A DNA stretch of 64,000 nucleotides from Auanema rhodensis (Eukaryota; Nematoda; Chromadorea; Rhabditida; Rhabditidae): contig OZ059897.1 of the NCBI GenBank assembly GCA_964057225.1, positions 2,852,001-2,916,000 on the forward strand, written 5' to 3'. Numbering within the stretch: the first letter of the stretch is position 1; the number at the start of each line of letters is the position of its first letter. This document shows positions 11,933 through 23,515 of the stretch, one piece after another. Made by a program: the position numbers and the translations under genes. Under the pieces are notes generated by a model, which was not told the origin of the DNA, did not search any database, and worked only from the letters and a program-made list of their open reading frames with translations.

Positions 11933-14389
11933 CTTAAAAATGCACCGAGATATCAACTGATATATGTTCACACTTATATCCTCGATTTTCACCCTGAAGA
12001 AATGATTTTTTCGTTGAAAAACATTGTCCATCGTATTCGTCTTGAAAAAAGGAATCTTAAAACATCTACTTTTTGTGAAATTATTTAGAAATTTTTCGGG
12101 AAAATTTTTGTCAAAATGTTTTTGGAAGCAATGTTGAGTGTACATGGGAACTCAACATACACTAATGCATTATTTTTCAAACGATCATAACTAATTTTTG
12201 TATGGAGCGTTTCTCAATGTAGTATAGTGCATTCGATGCGGATTTTTAAGCTGCGTTGATCTGTCTTATCAGATTTGAGTTAGCTTAAAAATGCACCGAG
12301 ATATCAACTGATATATGTTCACACTTATATCCTCGATTTTCACCCTGAAGAAATGATTTTTTCGTTGAAAAACATTGTCCATCGTCTTTGTCTTGAAAAA
12401 AGAAATCTAAAAACATCTACTTTTTGTGAAATTATTCAGAAATTTTTCGGGAAAATTTTTGTCAAAATGTTTTTGGAAGCAATGTTGAGTGTACATGGGA
12501 ACTCAACATACACTAATGCATTATTTTTCAAACGATCATAACTAATTTTTGTATAGAGCGTTTCTTAATGTAGTATAGTGCATTCGATGCGGATTTTTAA
12601 GCTGCGTCGATCTGTGATATCAGATTTGAGTTAACTTAAAAATGCACCGAGATATCAACTGATATATGTTCTCACTTATATCCTCGATTTTCACCCTGAA
12701 GAAATGATTTTTTCGTTGAATAACATTGTTCATCGTCTTTGTCTTGAAAAAAGAAATCTAAAAACATCTACTTTTTGTGAAATTATTTAGAAATTTTTCG
12801 GGAAACTTTTTGTCAAAATGTTTTTGGAAGCAATGTTGAGTGTACATGGGAACTCAACATACACTAATGCATTATTTTTCAAACGATCATAACTAATTTT
12901 TGTATAGAGCGTTTCTTAATGTAGTATAGTGCATTCGATGCGGATTTTTAAGCTGCGTTGATCTGTGTTATCAGATTTGCGCTAGCTTAAAAATGCTCCG
13001 AGATATCAACTTATATAAGTTCACACTTATATCCTCGATTTTCACCCTGAAGAATTAATTTTTTCGTTGAATAACATTGTCCATCGTCTTTGCCTTGAAA
13101 AAAGAAATATAAAAACTCCTACTTTTTGTGAAATTATTTAGAAATTTTTCGGGAAAATTTTTGTCAAAATGTTTTTGGAAGCAATGTTGAGTGTACATGG
13201 GAACTCAACATACACTAATGCATTATTTTTCAAACGATCATAACTAATTTTTGTATAGAGCGTTTCTTAATGTAGTATAGTGCATTCGATGCGGATTTTT
13301 AAGCTGCGTCGATCTGTGATATCAGATTTGAGTTAACTTAAAAATGCACCGAGATATCAACTGATATATGTTCTCACTTATATCCTCGATTTTCACCCTG
13401 AAGAAATGATTTTTTCGTTGAATAACATTGTCCATCGTCTTTGTCTTGAAAAAAGAAATCTAAAAACATCTACTTTTTGTGAAATTATTTAGAAATTTTT
13501 CGGGAAACTTTTTGTCAAAATGTTTTTGGAAGCAATGTTGAGTGTACATGGGAACTCAACATACACTAATGCATTATTTTTCAAACGATCATAACTAATT
13601 TTTGTATAGAGCGTTTTTTAATGTAGTATAGTGCATTCGATGCGGATTTTTAAGCTGCGTTGATCTGTGTTATCAGATTTGCGCTAGCTTAAAAATGCTC
13701 CGAGATATCAACTTATATAAGTTCACACTTATATCCTCGATTTTCACCCTGAAGAATTAATTTTTTCGTTGAATAACATTGTCCATCGTCTTTGCCTTGA
13801 AAAAAGAAATATAAAAACTCCTACTTTTTGTGAAATTATTTAGAAATTTTTCGGGAAAATTTTTGTCAAAATGTTTTTAGAAGCAATGTTGAGTGTACAT
13901 GGGAACTCAACATACACTAATGCATTATTTTTCAAACGATCATAACTAATTTTTGTATAGAGCGTTTCTTAATGTAGTATAATGCATTCGATGCGGATTT
14001 TTAAGCTGCGTCGATCTGTGATATCAGATTTGAGTTAACTTAAAAATGCACCGAGATATCAACTGATATATGTTCTCACTTATATCCTCGATTTTCACCC
14101 TGAAGAAATGATTTTTTCGTTGAATAACATTGTCCATCGTCTTTGTCTTGAAAAAAGAAATCTAAAAACATCTACTTTTTGTGAAATTATTTAGAAATTT
14201 TTCGGGAAACTTTTTGTCAAAATGTTTTTGGAAGCAATGTTGAGTGTACATGGGAACTCAACATACACTAATGCATTGTTTTTCGAACGATCATAACTAA
14301 TTTTTGTATAGAGCGTTTCTCAATGTAGTATAGTGCATTCGATGCGGATTTTTAAGCTGCGTTGATCTGTGTTATCAGATTTGAGTTAA
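11933..14389. repeat. P-Q-R-S-R-S-R unit (2457 bp)
   Basis: Seven monomers at 11933, 12284, 12635, 12986, 13337, 13688 and 14039. The S-R pair occurs twice in a row, the longest form in the window. It looks like local amplification of a 702-bp dimer inside a larger unit. Confidence 0.85.
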
Positions 14390-15442
14390 CTTAAAAATGC
14401 ACCGAGATATCAACTGATATATGTTCACACTTATATCCTCGATTTTCACCCTGAAGAAATGATTTTTTCGTTGAAAAACATTGTCCATCGTATTCGTCTT
14501 GAAAAAAGGAATCTTAAAACATCTACTTTTTGTGAAATTATTTAGAAATTTTTCGGGAAAATTTTTATCAAAATGTTTTTGGAAGCAATGTTGAGTGTAC
14601 ATGGGAACTCAACATACACTAATGCATTATTTTTCAAACGATCATAACTAATTTTTGTATGGAGCGTTTCTCAATGTAGTATAGTGCATTCGATGCGGAT
14701 TTTTAAGCTGCGTTGATCTGTCTTATCAGATTTGAGTTAGCTTAAAAATGCACCGAGATATCAACTGATATATGTTCACACTTATATCCTCGATTTTCAC
14801 CCTGAAGAAATGATTTTTTCGTTGAATAACATTGTCCATCGTCTTCGTCTTGAAAAAAGTAATCTAAAAACATCTACTTTTTGTGAAATTATTTAGAAAT
14901 TTTTCGGGAAAATTTTTGTCAAAATGTTTTTGGAAGCAATGTTGAGTGTACATGGGAACTCAACATACACTAATGCATTATTTTTCAAACGATCATAACT
15001 AATTTTTGTATAGAGCGTTTCTTAATGTAGTATAGTGCATTCGATGCGGATTTTTAAGCTGCGTCGATCTGTGATATCAGATTTGAGTTAACTTAAAAAT
15101 GCACCGAGATATCAACTGATATATGTTCTCACTTATATCCTCGATTTTCACCCTGAAGAAATGATTTTTTCGTTGAATAACATTGTCCATCGTCTTTGTC
15201 TTGAAAAAAGAAATCTAAAAACATCTACTTTTTGTGAAATTATCTAGAAATTTTTCGGGAAACTTTTTGTCAAAATGTTTTTGGAAGCAATGTTGAGTGT
15301 ACATGAGAACTCAACATACACTAATGCCTTATTTTTCAAACGATCATAACTAATTTTTGTATAGAGCGTTTCTCAATGTAGTATAGTGCATTCGATGCGG
15401 ATTTTTAAGCTGCGTCGATCTGTGTTATTAGATTTGAGTTAG
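14390..15442. repeat. P-Q-R unit (1053 bp) at the domain edge
   Basis: Monomers at 14390, 14741 and 15092. The R has 'tatctag', 'gccttattttt' and ends in 'gagttagc' rather than 'gagttaac'. It is followed by the T class of the next domain, as is the R at 17900, so it links the two domains. Confidence 0.83.
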
Positions 15443-16144
15443 CTTAAAAATGCACCGAGATATCAACTGATACATGTTCACACTTATATCCTCAATTTTC
15501 ACCCTGAAGAAATGATTTTTTCGTTGAAAAACATTGTCCATCGTCTTCGTCTTGAAAAAAGGAATCTAAAAACATCTACTTTTTGTGAAATTATTCAGAA
15601 ATTTTTCGGGAAAATTTTTGTCAAAATGTTTTTGGAAGCAATGTTGAGTGTACATGGGAACTCAACATACACTAATGCATTATTTTTCAAACGATCATAA
15701 CTAATTTTTGTATGGAACGTTTCTCAATGTAGTTTAGTGCATTCGATGCGGATTTTTAAGCTGCGTCGATCTGTGTTATCAGATTTGAGTTAGCTTAAAA
15801 ATGCACCGAGATATCAACTGATATAGGTTCACACTTATATCCTCGATTTTCACCCTGAAGAAATGATTTTTTCGTTGAAAAACATTGTCCATCGTCTTCG
15901 TCTTGAGAAAAGGAATCTAAAAACATCTACTTTTTGTGAAATTATTCAGAAATTTTTCGGGAAAATTTTTGTCAAAATGTTTTTGGAAGCAATGTTGAGT
16001 GTACATGGGAACTCAACATACACTAATGCATTATTTTTCAAACGATCATAACTAATTTTTGTATGGAGCGTTTCTCAATGTAGTATAGTGCATTCGATGC
16101 GGATTTTTAAGCTGCGTTGATCTGTGTTATCAGATTTGAGTTAG

Positions 16145-16846
16145 CTTAAAAATGCACCGAGATATCAACTGATATATGTTCACACTTATATCCTCGATTT
16201 TCACCCTGAAGAAATGATTTTTTCGTTGAATAACATTGTCCATCGTCTTCGTCTTGAGAAAAGGAATCTAAAAACATCTACTTTTTGTGAAATTATTTAG
16301 AAATTTTTCGGGAAAATTTTTGTCAAAATGTTTTTGGAAGCAATGTTGAGTGTACATGGGAACTCAACATACACTAATGCATTATTTTTCAAACGATCAT
16401 AACTAATTTTTGTATGGAACGTTTCTCAATGTAGTTTAGTGCATTCGATGCGGATTTTTAAGCTGCGTCGATCTGTGTTATCAGATTTGAGTTAGCTTAA
16501 AAATGCACCGAGATATCAACTGATATAGGTTCACACTTATATCCTCGATTTTCACCCTGAAGAAATGATTTTTTCGTTGAAAAAGATTGTCCATCGTCTT
16601 CGTCTTGAAAAAAGGAATCTAAAAACATCTACTTTTTGTGAAATTATTCAGAAATTTTTCGGGAAAATTTTTGTCAAAATGTTTTTGGAAGCAATGTTGA
16701 GTGTACATGGGAACTCAACATACACTAATGCATTATTTTTCAAACGATCATAACTAATTTTTGTATGGAGCGTTTCTCAATGTAGTATAGTGCATTCGAT
16801 GCGGATTTTTAAGCTGCGTTGATCTGTGTTATCAGATTTGAGTTAG
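16145..16846. repeat. V-U dimer, copy 1 (702 bp)
   Basis: A two-monomer unit repeated immediately at 16847-17548. Both U monomers have the otherwise rare 'gaaaaagattg' in place of 'gaaaaacattg'. The copies differ at 'cttgaaaaaagg' versus 'cttgagaaaagg' in U. Confidence 0.87.
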
Positions 16847-17548
16847 CTTAAAAATGCACCGAGATATCAACTGATATATGTTCACACTTATATCCTCGAT
16901 TTTCACCCTGAAGAAATGATTTTTTCGTTGAATAACATTGTCCATCGTCTTCGTCTTGAGAAAAGGAATCTAAAAACATCTACTTTTTGTGAAATTATTT
17001 AGAAATTTTTCGGGAAAATTTTTGTCAAAATGTTTTTGGAAGCAATGTTGAGTGTACATGGGAACTCAACATACACTAATGCATTATTTTTCAAACGATC
17101 ATAACTAATTTTTGTATGGAACGTTTCTCAATGTAGTTTAGTGCATTCGATGCGGATTTTTAAGCTGCGTCGATCTGTGTTATCAGATTTGAGTTAGCTT
17201 AAAAATGCACCGAGATATCAACTGATATAGGTTCACACTTATATCCTCGATTTTCACCCTGAAGAAATGATTTTTTCGTTGAAAAAGATTGTCCATCGTC
17301 TTCGTCTTGAGAAAAGGAATCTAAAAACATCTACTTTTTGTGAAATTATTCAGAAATTTTTCGGGAAAATTTTTGTCAAAATGTTTTTGGAAGCAATGTT
17401 GAGTGTACATGGGAACTCAACATACACTAATGCATTATTTTTCAAACGATCATAACTAATTTTTGTATGGAGCGTTTCTCAATGTAGTATAGTGCATTCG
17501 ATGCGGATTTTTAAGCTGCGTTGATCTGTGTTATCAGATTTGAGTTAG
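16847..17548. repeat. V-U dimer, copy 2 (702 bp)
   Basis: A near-identical tandem copy of 16145-16846, sharing the private 'gaaaaagattg' variant. This indicates a recent local duplication. Confidence 0.87.
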
Positions 17549-18250
17549 CTTAAAAATGCACCGAGATATCAACTGATATATGTTCACACTTATATCCTCG
17601 ATTTTCACCCTGAAGAAATGATTTTTTCGTTGAATAACATTGTCCATCGTCTTCGTCTTGAAAAAAGGAATCTAAAAACATCTACTTTTTGTGAAATTAT
17701 TTAGAAATTTTTCGGGAAAATTTTTGTCAAAATGTTTTTGGAAGCAATGTTGAGTGTACATGGGAACTCAACATACACTAATGCATTATTTTTCAAACGA
17801 TCATAACTAATTCTTGTATAGAGCGTTTCTTAATGTAGTATAGTGCATTCGATGCGGATTTTTAAGCTGCGTCGATCTGTGATATCAGATTTGAGTTAAC
17901 TTAAAAATGCACCGAGATATCAACTGATATATGTTCTCACTTATATCCTCGATTTTCACCCTGAAGAAATGATTTTTTCGTTGAATAACATTGTCCATCG
18001 TCTTTGTCTTGAAAAAAGAAATCTAAAAACATCTACTTTTTGTGAAATTATTTAGAAATTTTTCGGGAAACTTTTTGTCAAAATGTTTTTGGAAGCAATG
18101 TTGAGTGTACATGGGAACTCAACATACACTAATGCCTTATTTTTCAAACGATCATAACTAATTTTTGTATAGAGCGTTTCTCAATGTAGTATAGTGCATT
18201 CGATGCGGATTTTTAAGCTGCGTCGATCTGTGTTATCAGATTTGAGTTAG

Positions 18251-19654
18251 CTTAAAAATGCACCGAGATATCAACTGATACATGTTCACACTTATATCCT
18301 CAATTTTCACCCTGAAGAAATGATTTTTTCGTTGAAAAACATTGTCCATCGTCTTCGTCTCGAAAAAAGGAATCTAAAAACATCTACTTTTTGTGAAATT
18401 ATTCAGAAATTTTTCGGGAAAATTTTTGTCAAAATGTTTTTGGAAGCAATGTTGAGTGTACATGGGAACTCAACATACACTAATGCATTATTTTTCAAAC
18501 GATCATAACTAATTTTTGTATGGAACGTTTCTCAATGTAGTTTAGTGCATTCGATGCGGATTTTTAAGCTGCGTCGATCTGTGTTATCAGATTTGAGTTA
18601 GCTTAAAAATGCACCGAGATATCAACTGATATAGGTTCACACTTATATCCTCGATTTTCACCCTGAAGAAATGATTTTTTCGTTGAAAAACATTGTCCAT
18701 CGTTTTTGTCTTGAGAAAAGGAATCTAAAAACATCTACTTTTTGTGAAATTATTCAGAAATTTTTCGGGAAAATTTTTGTCAAAATGTTTTTGGAAGCAA
18801 TGTTGAGTGTACATGGGAACTCAACATACACTAATGCATTATTTTTCAAACGATCATAACTAATTTTTGTATGGAGCGTTTCTCAATGTAGTATAGTGCA
18901 TTCGATGCGGATTTTTAAGCTGCGTTGATCTGTGTTATCAGATTTGAGTTAGCTTAAAAATGCACCGAGATATCAACTGATATATGTTCACACTTATATC
19001 CTCGATTTTCACCCTGAAGAAATGATTTTTTCGTTGAATAACATTGTCCATCGTCTTCGTCTTGAAAAAAGGAATCTAAAAACATCTACTTTTTGTGAAA
19101 TTATTTAGAAATTTTTCGGGAAAATTTTTGTCAAAATGTTTTTGGAAGCAATGTTGAGTGTACATGGGAACTCAACATACACTAATGCATTATTTTTCAA
19201 ACGATCATAACTAATTCTTGTATAGAGCGTTTCTTAATGTAGTATAGTGCATTCGATGCGGATTTTTAAGCTGCGTCGATCTGTGATATCAGATTTGAGT
19301 TAACTTAAAAATGCACCGAGATATCAACTGATATATGTTCTCACTTATATCCTCGATTTTCACCCTGAAGAAATGATTTTTTCGTTGAATAACATTGTCC
19401 ATCGTCTTTGTCTTGAAAAAAGAAATCTAAAAACATCTACTTTTTGTGAAATTATTTAGAAATTTTTCGGGAAACTTTTTGTCAAAATGTTTTTGGAAGC
19501 AATGTTGAGTGTACATGGGAACTCAACATACACTAATGCATTATTTTTCAAACGATCATAACTAATTTTTGTATGGAGCGTTTCTCAATGTAGTATAGTG
19601 CATTCGATGCGGATTTTTAAGCTGCGTTGATCTGTGTTATCAGATTTGAGTTAA
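18251..19654. repeat. T-U-W-R unit (1404 bp), short form
   Basis: Monomers at 18251 (T), 18602 (U, 'cgtttttgtcttgag'), 18953 (W) and 19304 (R) give the 2808-bp unit without the V-U dimers. T here has 'cgtctcg' where 15443 has 'cgtcttg'. The part from 18602 is also the start of the 4914-bp duplication. Confidence 0.82.
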
Positions 19655-21127
19655 CTTAAAAATGCACCGAGATATCAACTGATATATGTTCACACTTATA
19701 TCCTCGATTTTCACCCTGAAGAATTAATTTTTTCGTTGAATAACATTGTCCATCGTCTTTGCCTTGAAAAAAGAAATCTAAAAACATCTACTTTTTGTGA
19801 AATTATTTAGAAATTTTTCGGGAAAATTTTTGTCACAATGTTTTTGGAAGCAATGTTAAGTGTACATGGGAACTCAACACACACTAATGCATTATTTTTC
19901 AAACGATCATAACTAATTTTTGTATAGAGCGTTTCTCAATGTAGTATAGTGCATTCGATGCGGATTTTTAAGCTGCGTCGATCTGTGTTATCAGATTTGC
20001 GCTAGCTTAAAAATGCTCCGAGATATCAACTTATATAAGTTCACACTTATATCCTCGATTTTCACCCTGAAGAATTAATTTTTTCGTTGAATAACATTGT
20101 CCATCGTCTTCGCCTTGAAATAAGGAATCTAAAAACATTCACTTTTTGTGAAATTATTCAGAAATTTTTCGGGAAAATTTTTGTCAAAATGTTTTTGGAA
20201 GCAATGTTGAGTGTACATGGGAACTCAGCATACACTAATGCATTATTTTTCAAACGATCATAACTAATTTTTGTATAGAGCGTTTCTCAATGTAGTATAG
20301 TGCATTCGATGCGGATTTTTAAGCTGCGTCGATCTGTGTTATCAGATTTGAGGTAGCTTAAAAATGCACCGAGATATCAACTGATATATGTTCACACTTA
20401 TATCCTCGATTTTCACCCTGAAGAATAAATTTTTTCGTTGAATAACATTGTCCATCGTCTTTGCCTTGAAAAAAGAAATCTAAAAACATCTACTTTTTGT
20501 GAAATTATTTAGAAATTTTTCGGGAAAATTTTTGTCACAATGTTTTTGGAAGCAATGTTAAGTGTACATGGGAACTCAACACACACTAATGCATTATTTT
20601 TCAAACGATCATAACTAATTTTTGTATTAAGCTTTTCTCAATGTAGTATAGTGCAGTCGATGCGGATTTTTAAGCTGCGTCGATCTGTGTTATCAGATTT
20701 GCGCTAGCTTAAAAATGCTCCGAGATATCAACTTATATAAGTTCACACTTATATCCTCGATTTTCACCCTGAAGAATTAATTTTTTCGTTGAATAACATT
20801 GTCGATCGTCTTTGCCTTGAAAAAAGGAATCTAAAAACATTTACTTTTTGTGAAATTATTCAGAAATTTTTCGGGAAAATTTTTGTCAAAATGTTTTTGG
20901 AAACAATGTTGAGTGTACATGGGAACTCAACATACACTAATGCATTATTTTTCAAACGATCATAACTAATTTTTGTATAGAGCGTTTCTCAATGTAGTAT
21001 AGTGCATTCGATGCGGATTTTTAAGCTGCGTCGATCTGTGTTATCAGATTTGAGTTAGCTTAAAAATGCACCGAGATATTAACTGATATAGGTTCACACT
21101 TGTATCCTCGATTTTCACCCTGAAGAA
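18602..21127. repeat. Long duplication, copy 1 (offset 4914 bp)
   Basis: Seven monomers and the first part of an eighth (18602, 18953, 19304, 19655, 20006, 20357, 20708, 21059) match, in order, those starting at 23516. Shared rare markers are 'cgtttttgtcttgag', 'aattcttg', 'cttgaaataagg' with 'acattcac', 'gaggtagc', 'ttaagcttttc' with 'gcagtcg', 'gtcgatcg', 'ggaaacaatg' and 'gatattaactg'. The match stops after 'ccctgaagaa' at about 21127. Confidence 0.86.
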
Positions 21128-21409
21128 TTAATTTTTTTGTTGAATAACATTGTCCATCGTCTTTGCCTTAAAAAAAGAAATCTAAAAACTCCTACTTTTT
21201 GTGAAATTATTTAGAAATTTTTCGGGAAATTTTTTGTCAAAATGTTTTTGGAAGCAATGTTGAGTGTACATGGGAACTCAACATACACTAATGCATTATT
21301 TTTCAAACGATCATAACTAATTTTTGTATAGAACGTTTCTCAATGTAGTATAGTGCATTCGATGCGGATTTTTAAGCTGCGTTGATCTGTGTTATCATAT
21401 TTGAGTTAA
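21059..21409. repeat. Chimeric monomer
   Basis: Its first part ('gatattaactg', 'cttgtatcc') matches the monomer at 25973. From about 21128 it carries 'tttttttgttg', 'gccttaaaaaaag' and 'gggaaattttttg', as in the monomers at 26324 and 27026. Its 3' end ('gttatcatatttg') matches the end of the monomer at 27377. It is best read as the product of recombination between non-equivalent monomers. Confidence 0.72.
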
Positions 21410-22292
21410 CTTAAAAATGCACCGAGATATCAACTGATATATGTTCACACTTATATCCTCGATTTTCACCCTGGAGAAATGATTTTTTCGTTGAAAAACA
21501 TTGTCCATCGTATTCGTCTTGAAAAAAGGAATCTAAAAACATCTACTTTTTGTGAAATTATTCAGAAATTTTTCGGGAAAATTTTTGTCAAAATGTTTTT
21601 GGAAGCAATGTTGAGTGTACATGGGAACTCAACATACACTAATGCATTATTTTTCAAACGATCATAACTAATTTTTGTATTAAGCTTTTCTCAATGTAGT
21701 ATAGTGCAGTCGATGCGGATTTTTAAGCTGCGTCGATCTGTGTTATCAGATTTGCGCTAGCTTAAAAATGCTCCGAGATATCAACTTATATAAGTTCACA
21801 CTTATATCCTCGATTTTCACCCTGAAGAATTAATTTTTTCGTTGAATAACATTGTCGATCGTCTTTGCCTTGAAAAAAGGAATCTAAAAACATTTACTTT
21901 TTGGGAAATTATTTAGAAATTTTTCGGGAAAATTTTTGTCAAAATGTTTTTGGAAGCAATGTTGAGTGTACATGGGAACTCAACATACACTAATGCATTA
22001 TTTTTCAAACGATCATAACTAATTTTTGTATAGAGCGTTTCTCAATGTAGTATAGTGCATTCGATGCGGATTTTTAAGCTGCGTTGATCTGTGTTATCAG
22101 ATTTGAGTTAACTTAAAAATGCACCGAGATATCAACTGATATAGGTTCACACTTATATCCTCGATTTTCACCCTGAAGAAATGATTTTTTCGTTGAAAAA
22201 CATTGTCCATTGTATTTGTCTTGAAAAAAGGAATCTAAAAACATCTACTTTTTGTGAAATTATCTAGAAATTTTTCGGGAAAATTTTTGTCA
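21410..22292. repeat. Duplicated segment, copy 1 (offset 6318 bp)
   Basis: Monomers 21410 and 21761 and the 5' half of 22112 match 27728, 28079 and 28430. Markers are 'ctggagaaatg', 'ttaagcttttc', 'gcagtcg', 'gtcgatcg' with 'ttttgggaaatt', and 'attatctag'. The match ends inside the third monomer, where 22293 on has 'aaaatg' and the other copy has 'caatg'. Confidence 0.83.
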
Positions 22293-23515
22293 AAATGTTT
22301 TTGGAAGCAATGTTGAGTGTACATGGGAACTCAACATACACTAATGTATTATTTTTCAAACGATCATAACTAATTTTTATATGGAGCGTTTCTCAATGTA
22401 GTATAGTGCATTCGATGCGGATTTTTAAGCTGCGTTGATCTGTGTTATCAGATTTGCGCTAGCTTAAAAATGCACCGAGTAATCAACTGATATAGGTTCA
22501 CACTTATATCCTCGATTTTCACCCTGAAGAATTAATTTTTTCGTTGAATAACATTGTCCATCGTCTTTGCCTTAAAAAAAGAAATCTAAAAACTCCTACT
22601 TTTTGTGAAATTATTTAGAAATTTTTCGGGAAAATTTTTGTCACAATGTTTTTGGAAGCAATGTTGAGTGTACATGGGAACTCAGCATACACTAATGCAT
22701 TATTTTTCAAACGATCATAACTAATTTTTGTATAGAGCGTTTCTCAATGTAGTATAGTGCATTCGATGCGGATTTTTAAGCTGCGTTGATCTGTGTTATC
22801 AGATTTGAGTTAGCTTAAAAATGCACCGAGATATCAACTGATATATGTTCACACTTATATCCTTAATTTTCACCCTGAAGAAATGATTTTTTCGTTGAAT
22901 AACATTGTCCATCGTCTTCGTCTTGAAAAAAGGAATCTAAAAACATCTACTTTTTGTGAAATTATTTAGAAATTTTTCGGGAAAATTTTTGTCAAAATGT
23001 TTTTGGAAGCAATGTTGAGTGTACATGGGAACTCAACATACACTAATGCATTATTTTTCAAACGATCATAACTAATTTTTGTATGGAAAGTTTCTCAATG
23101 TAGTTTAGTGCATTCGATGCGGATTTTTAAGCTGCGTCGATCTGTGTTATCAGATTTGAGTTAGCTTAAAAATGCACCGAGATATCAACTGATATATGTT
23201 CACACTTATATCCTCGATTTTCACCCTGAAGAAATGATTTTTTCGTTGAATAACATTGTCCATCGTCTTCGTCTTGAAAAAAGGAATCTAAAAACATCTA
23301 CTTTTTGTGAAATTATTTAGAAATTTTTCGGGAAAATTTTTGTCAAAATGTTTTTGGAAGCAATGTTGAGTGTACATGGGAACTCAGCATACACTAATGC
23401 ATTATTTTTCAAACGATCATAACTAATTTTTGTATAGAGCGTTTCTCAATGTAGTATAGTGCATTCGATGCGGATTTTTAAGCTGCGTTGATCTGTGTTA
23501 TCAGATTTGAGTTAA
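22293..23515. repeat. Satellite monomers with no second copy of the block
   Basis: This is the rest of the 22112 monomer plus 22463 ('gagtaatc'), 22814 ('ccttaatt', 'tatggaaag', 'gtagtttag') and 23165. They are ordinary 351-bp units. I did not find the same combination elsewhere in the window. Confidence 0.65.

Larger units (their letters stand above)
6317..15442. repeat. Variable-length HOR domain with P, Q, R and S monomer classes
   Basis: Twenty-six monomers fall into four classes. P (6317, 7721, 9125, 10880, 11933, 14390) has 'aatcttaaaac', 'tatggagcg' and 'ctgtcttatc'. Q (6668, 8072, 9476, 11231, 12284, 14741) ends in 'gatctgtgatatc' and 'gagttaac'. R (7019, 7370, 8423, 9827, 10529, 11582, 12635, 13337, 14039, 15092) has 'gttctcac' and 'gggaaacttttt' (gggg at 10694). 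S (8774, 10178, 12986, 13688) has 'tgctccgag', 'acttatataag' and 'aaatataaaaac'. The order is PQRR PQRS PQRSR PQR PQRSRSR PQR. R ends in 'gcgctagc' when S follows and in 'gagttaac' or 'gaattaac' when P follows. Confidence 0.88.
15443..18250. repeat. T-U-V-U-V-U-W-R unit (2808 bp)
   Basis: Eight monomers start at 15443, 15794, 16145, 16496, 16847, 17198, 17549 and 17900. T has 'gatacatg', 'tatggaacg' and 'gtagtttag'. U has 'gatataggttc' and CAG at monomer position 154. V has 'gaataac', 'cttgagaaaagg' and 'gtagtttag'. W has 'aattcttgtatag'. The last is a class R monomer ('gttctcac'). The unit restarts at 18251 in shorter form. Confidence 0.82.
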
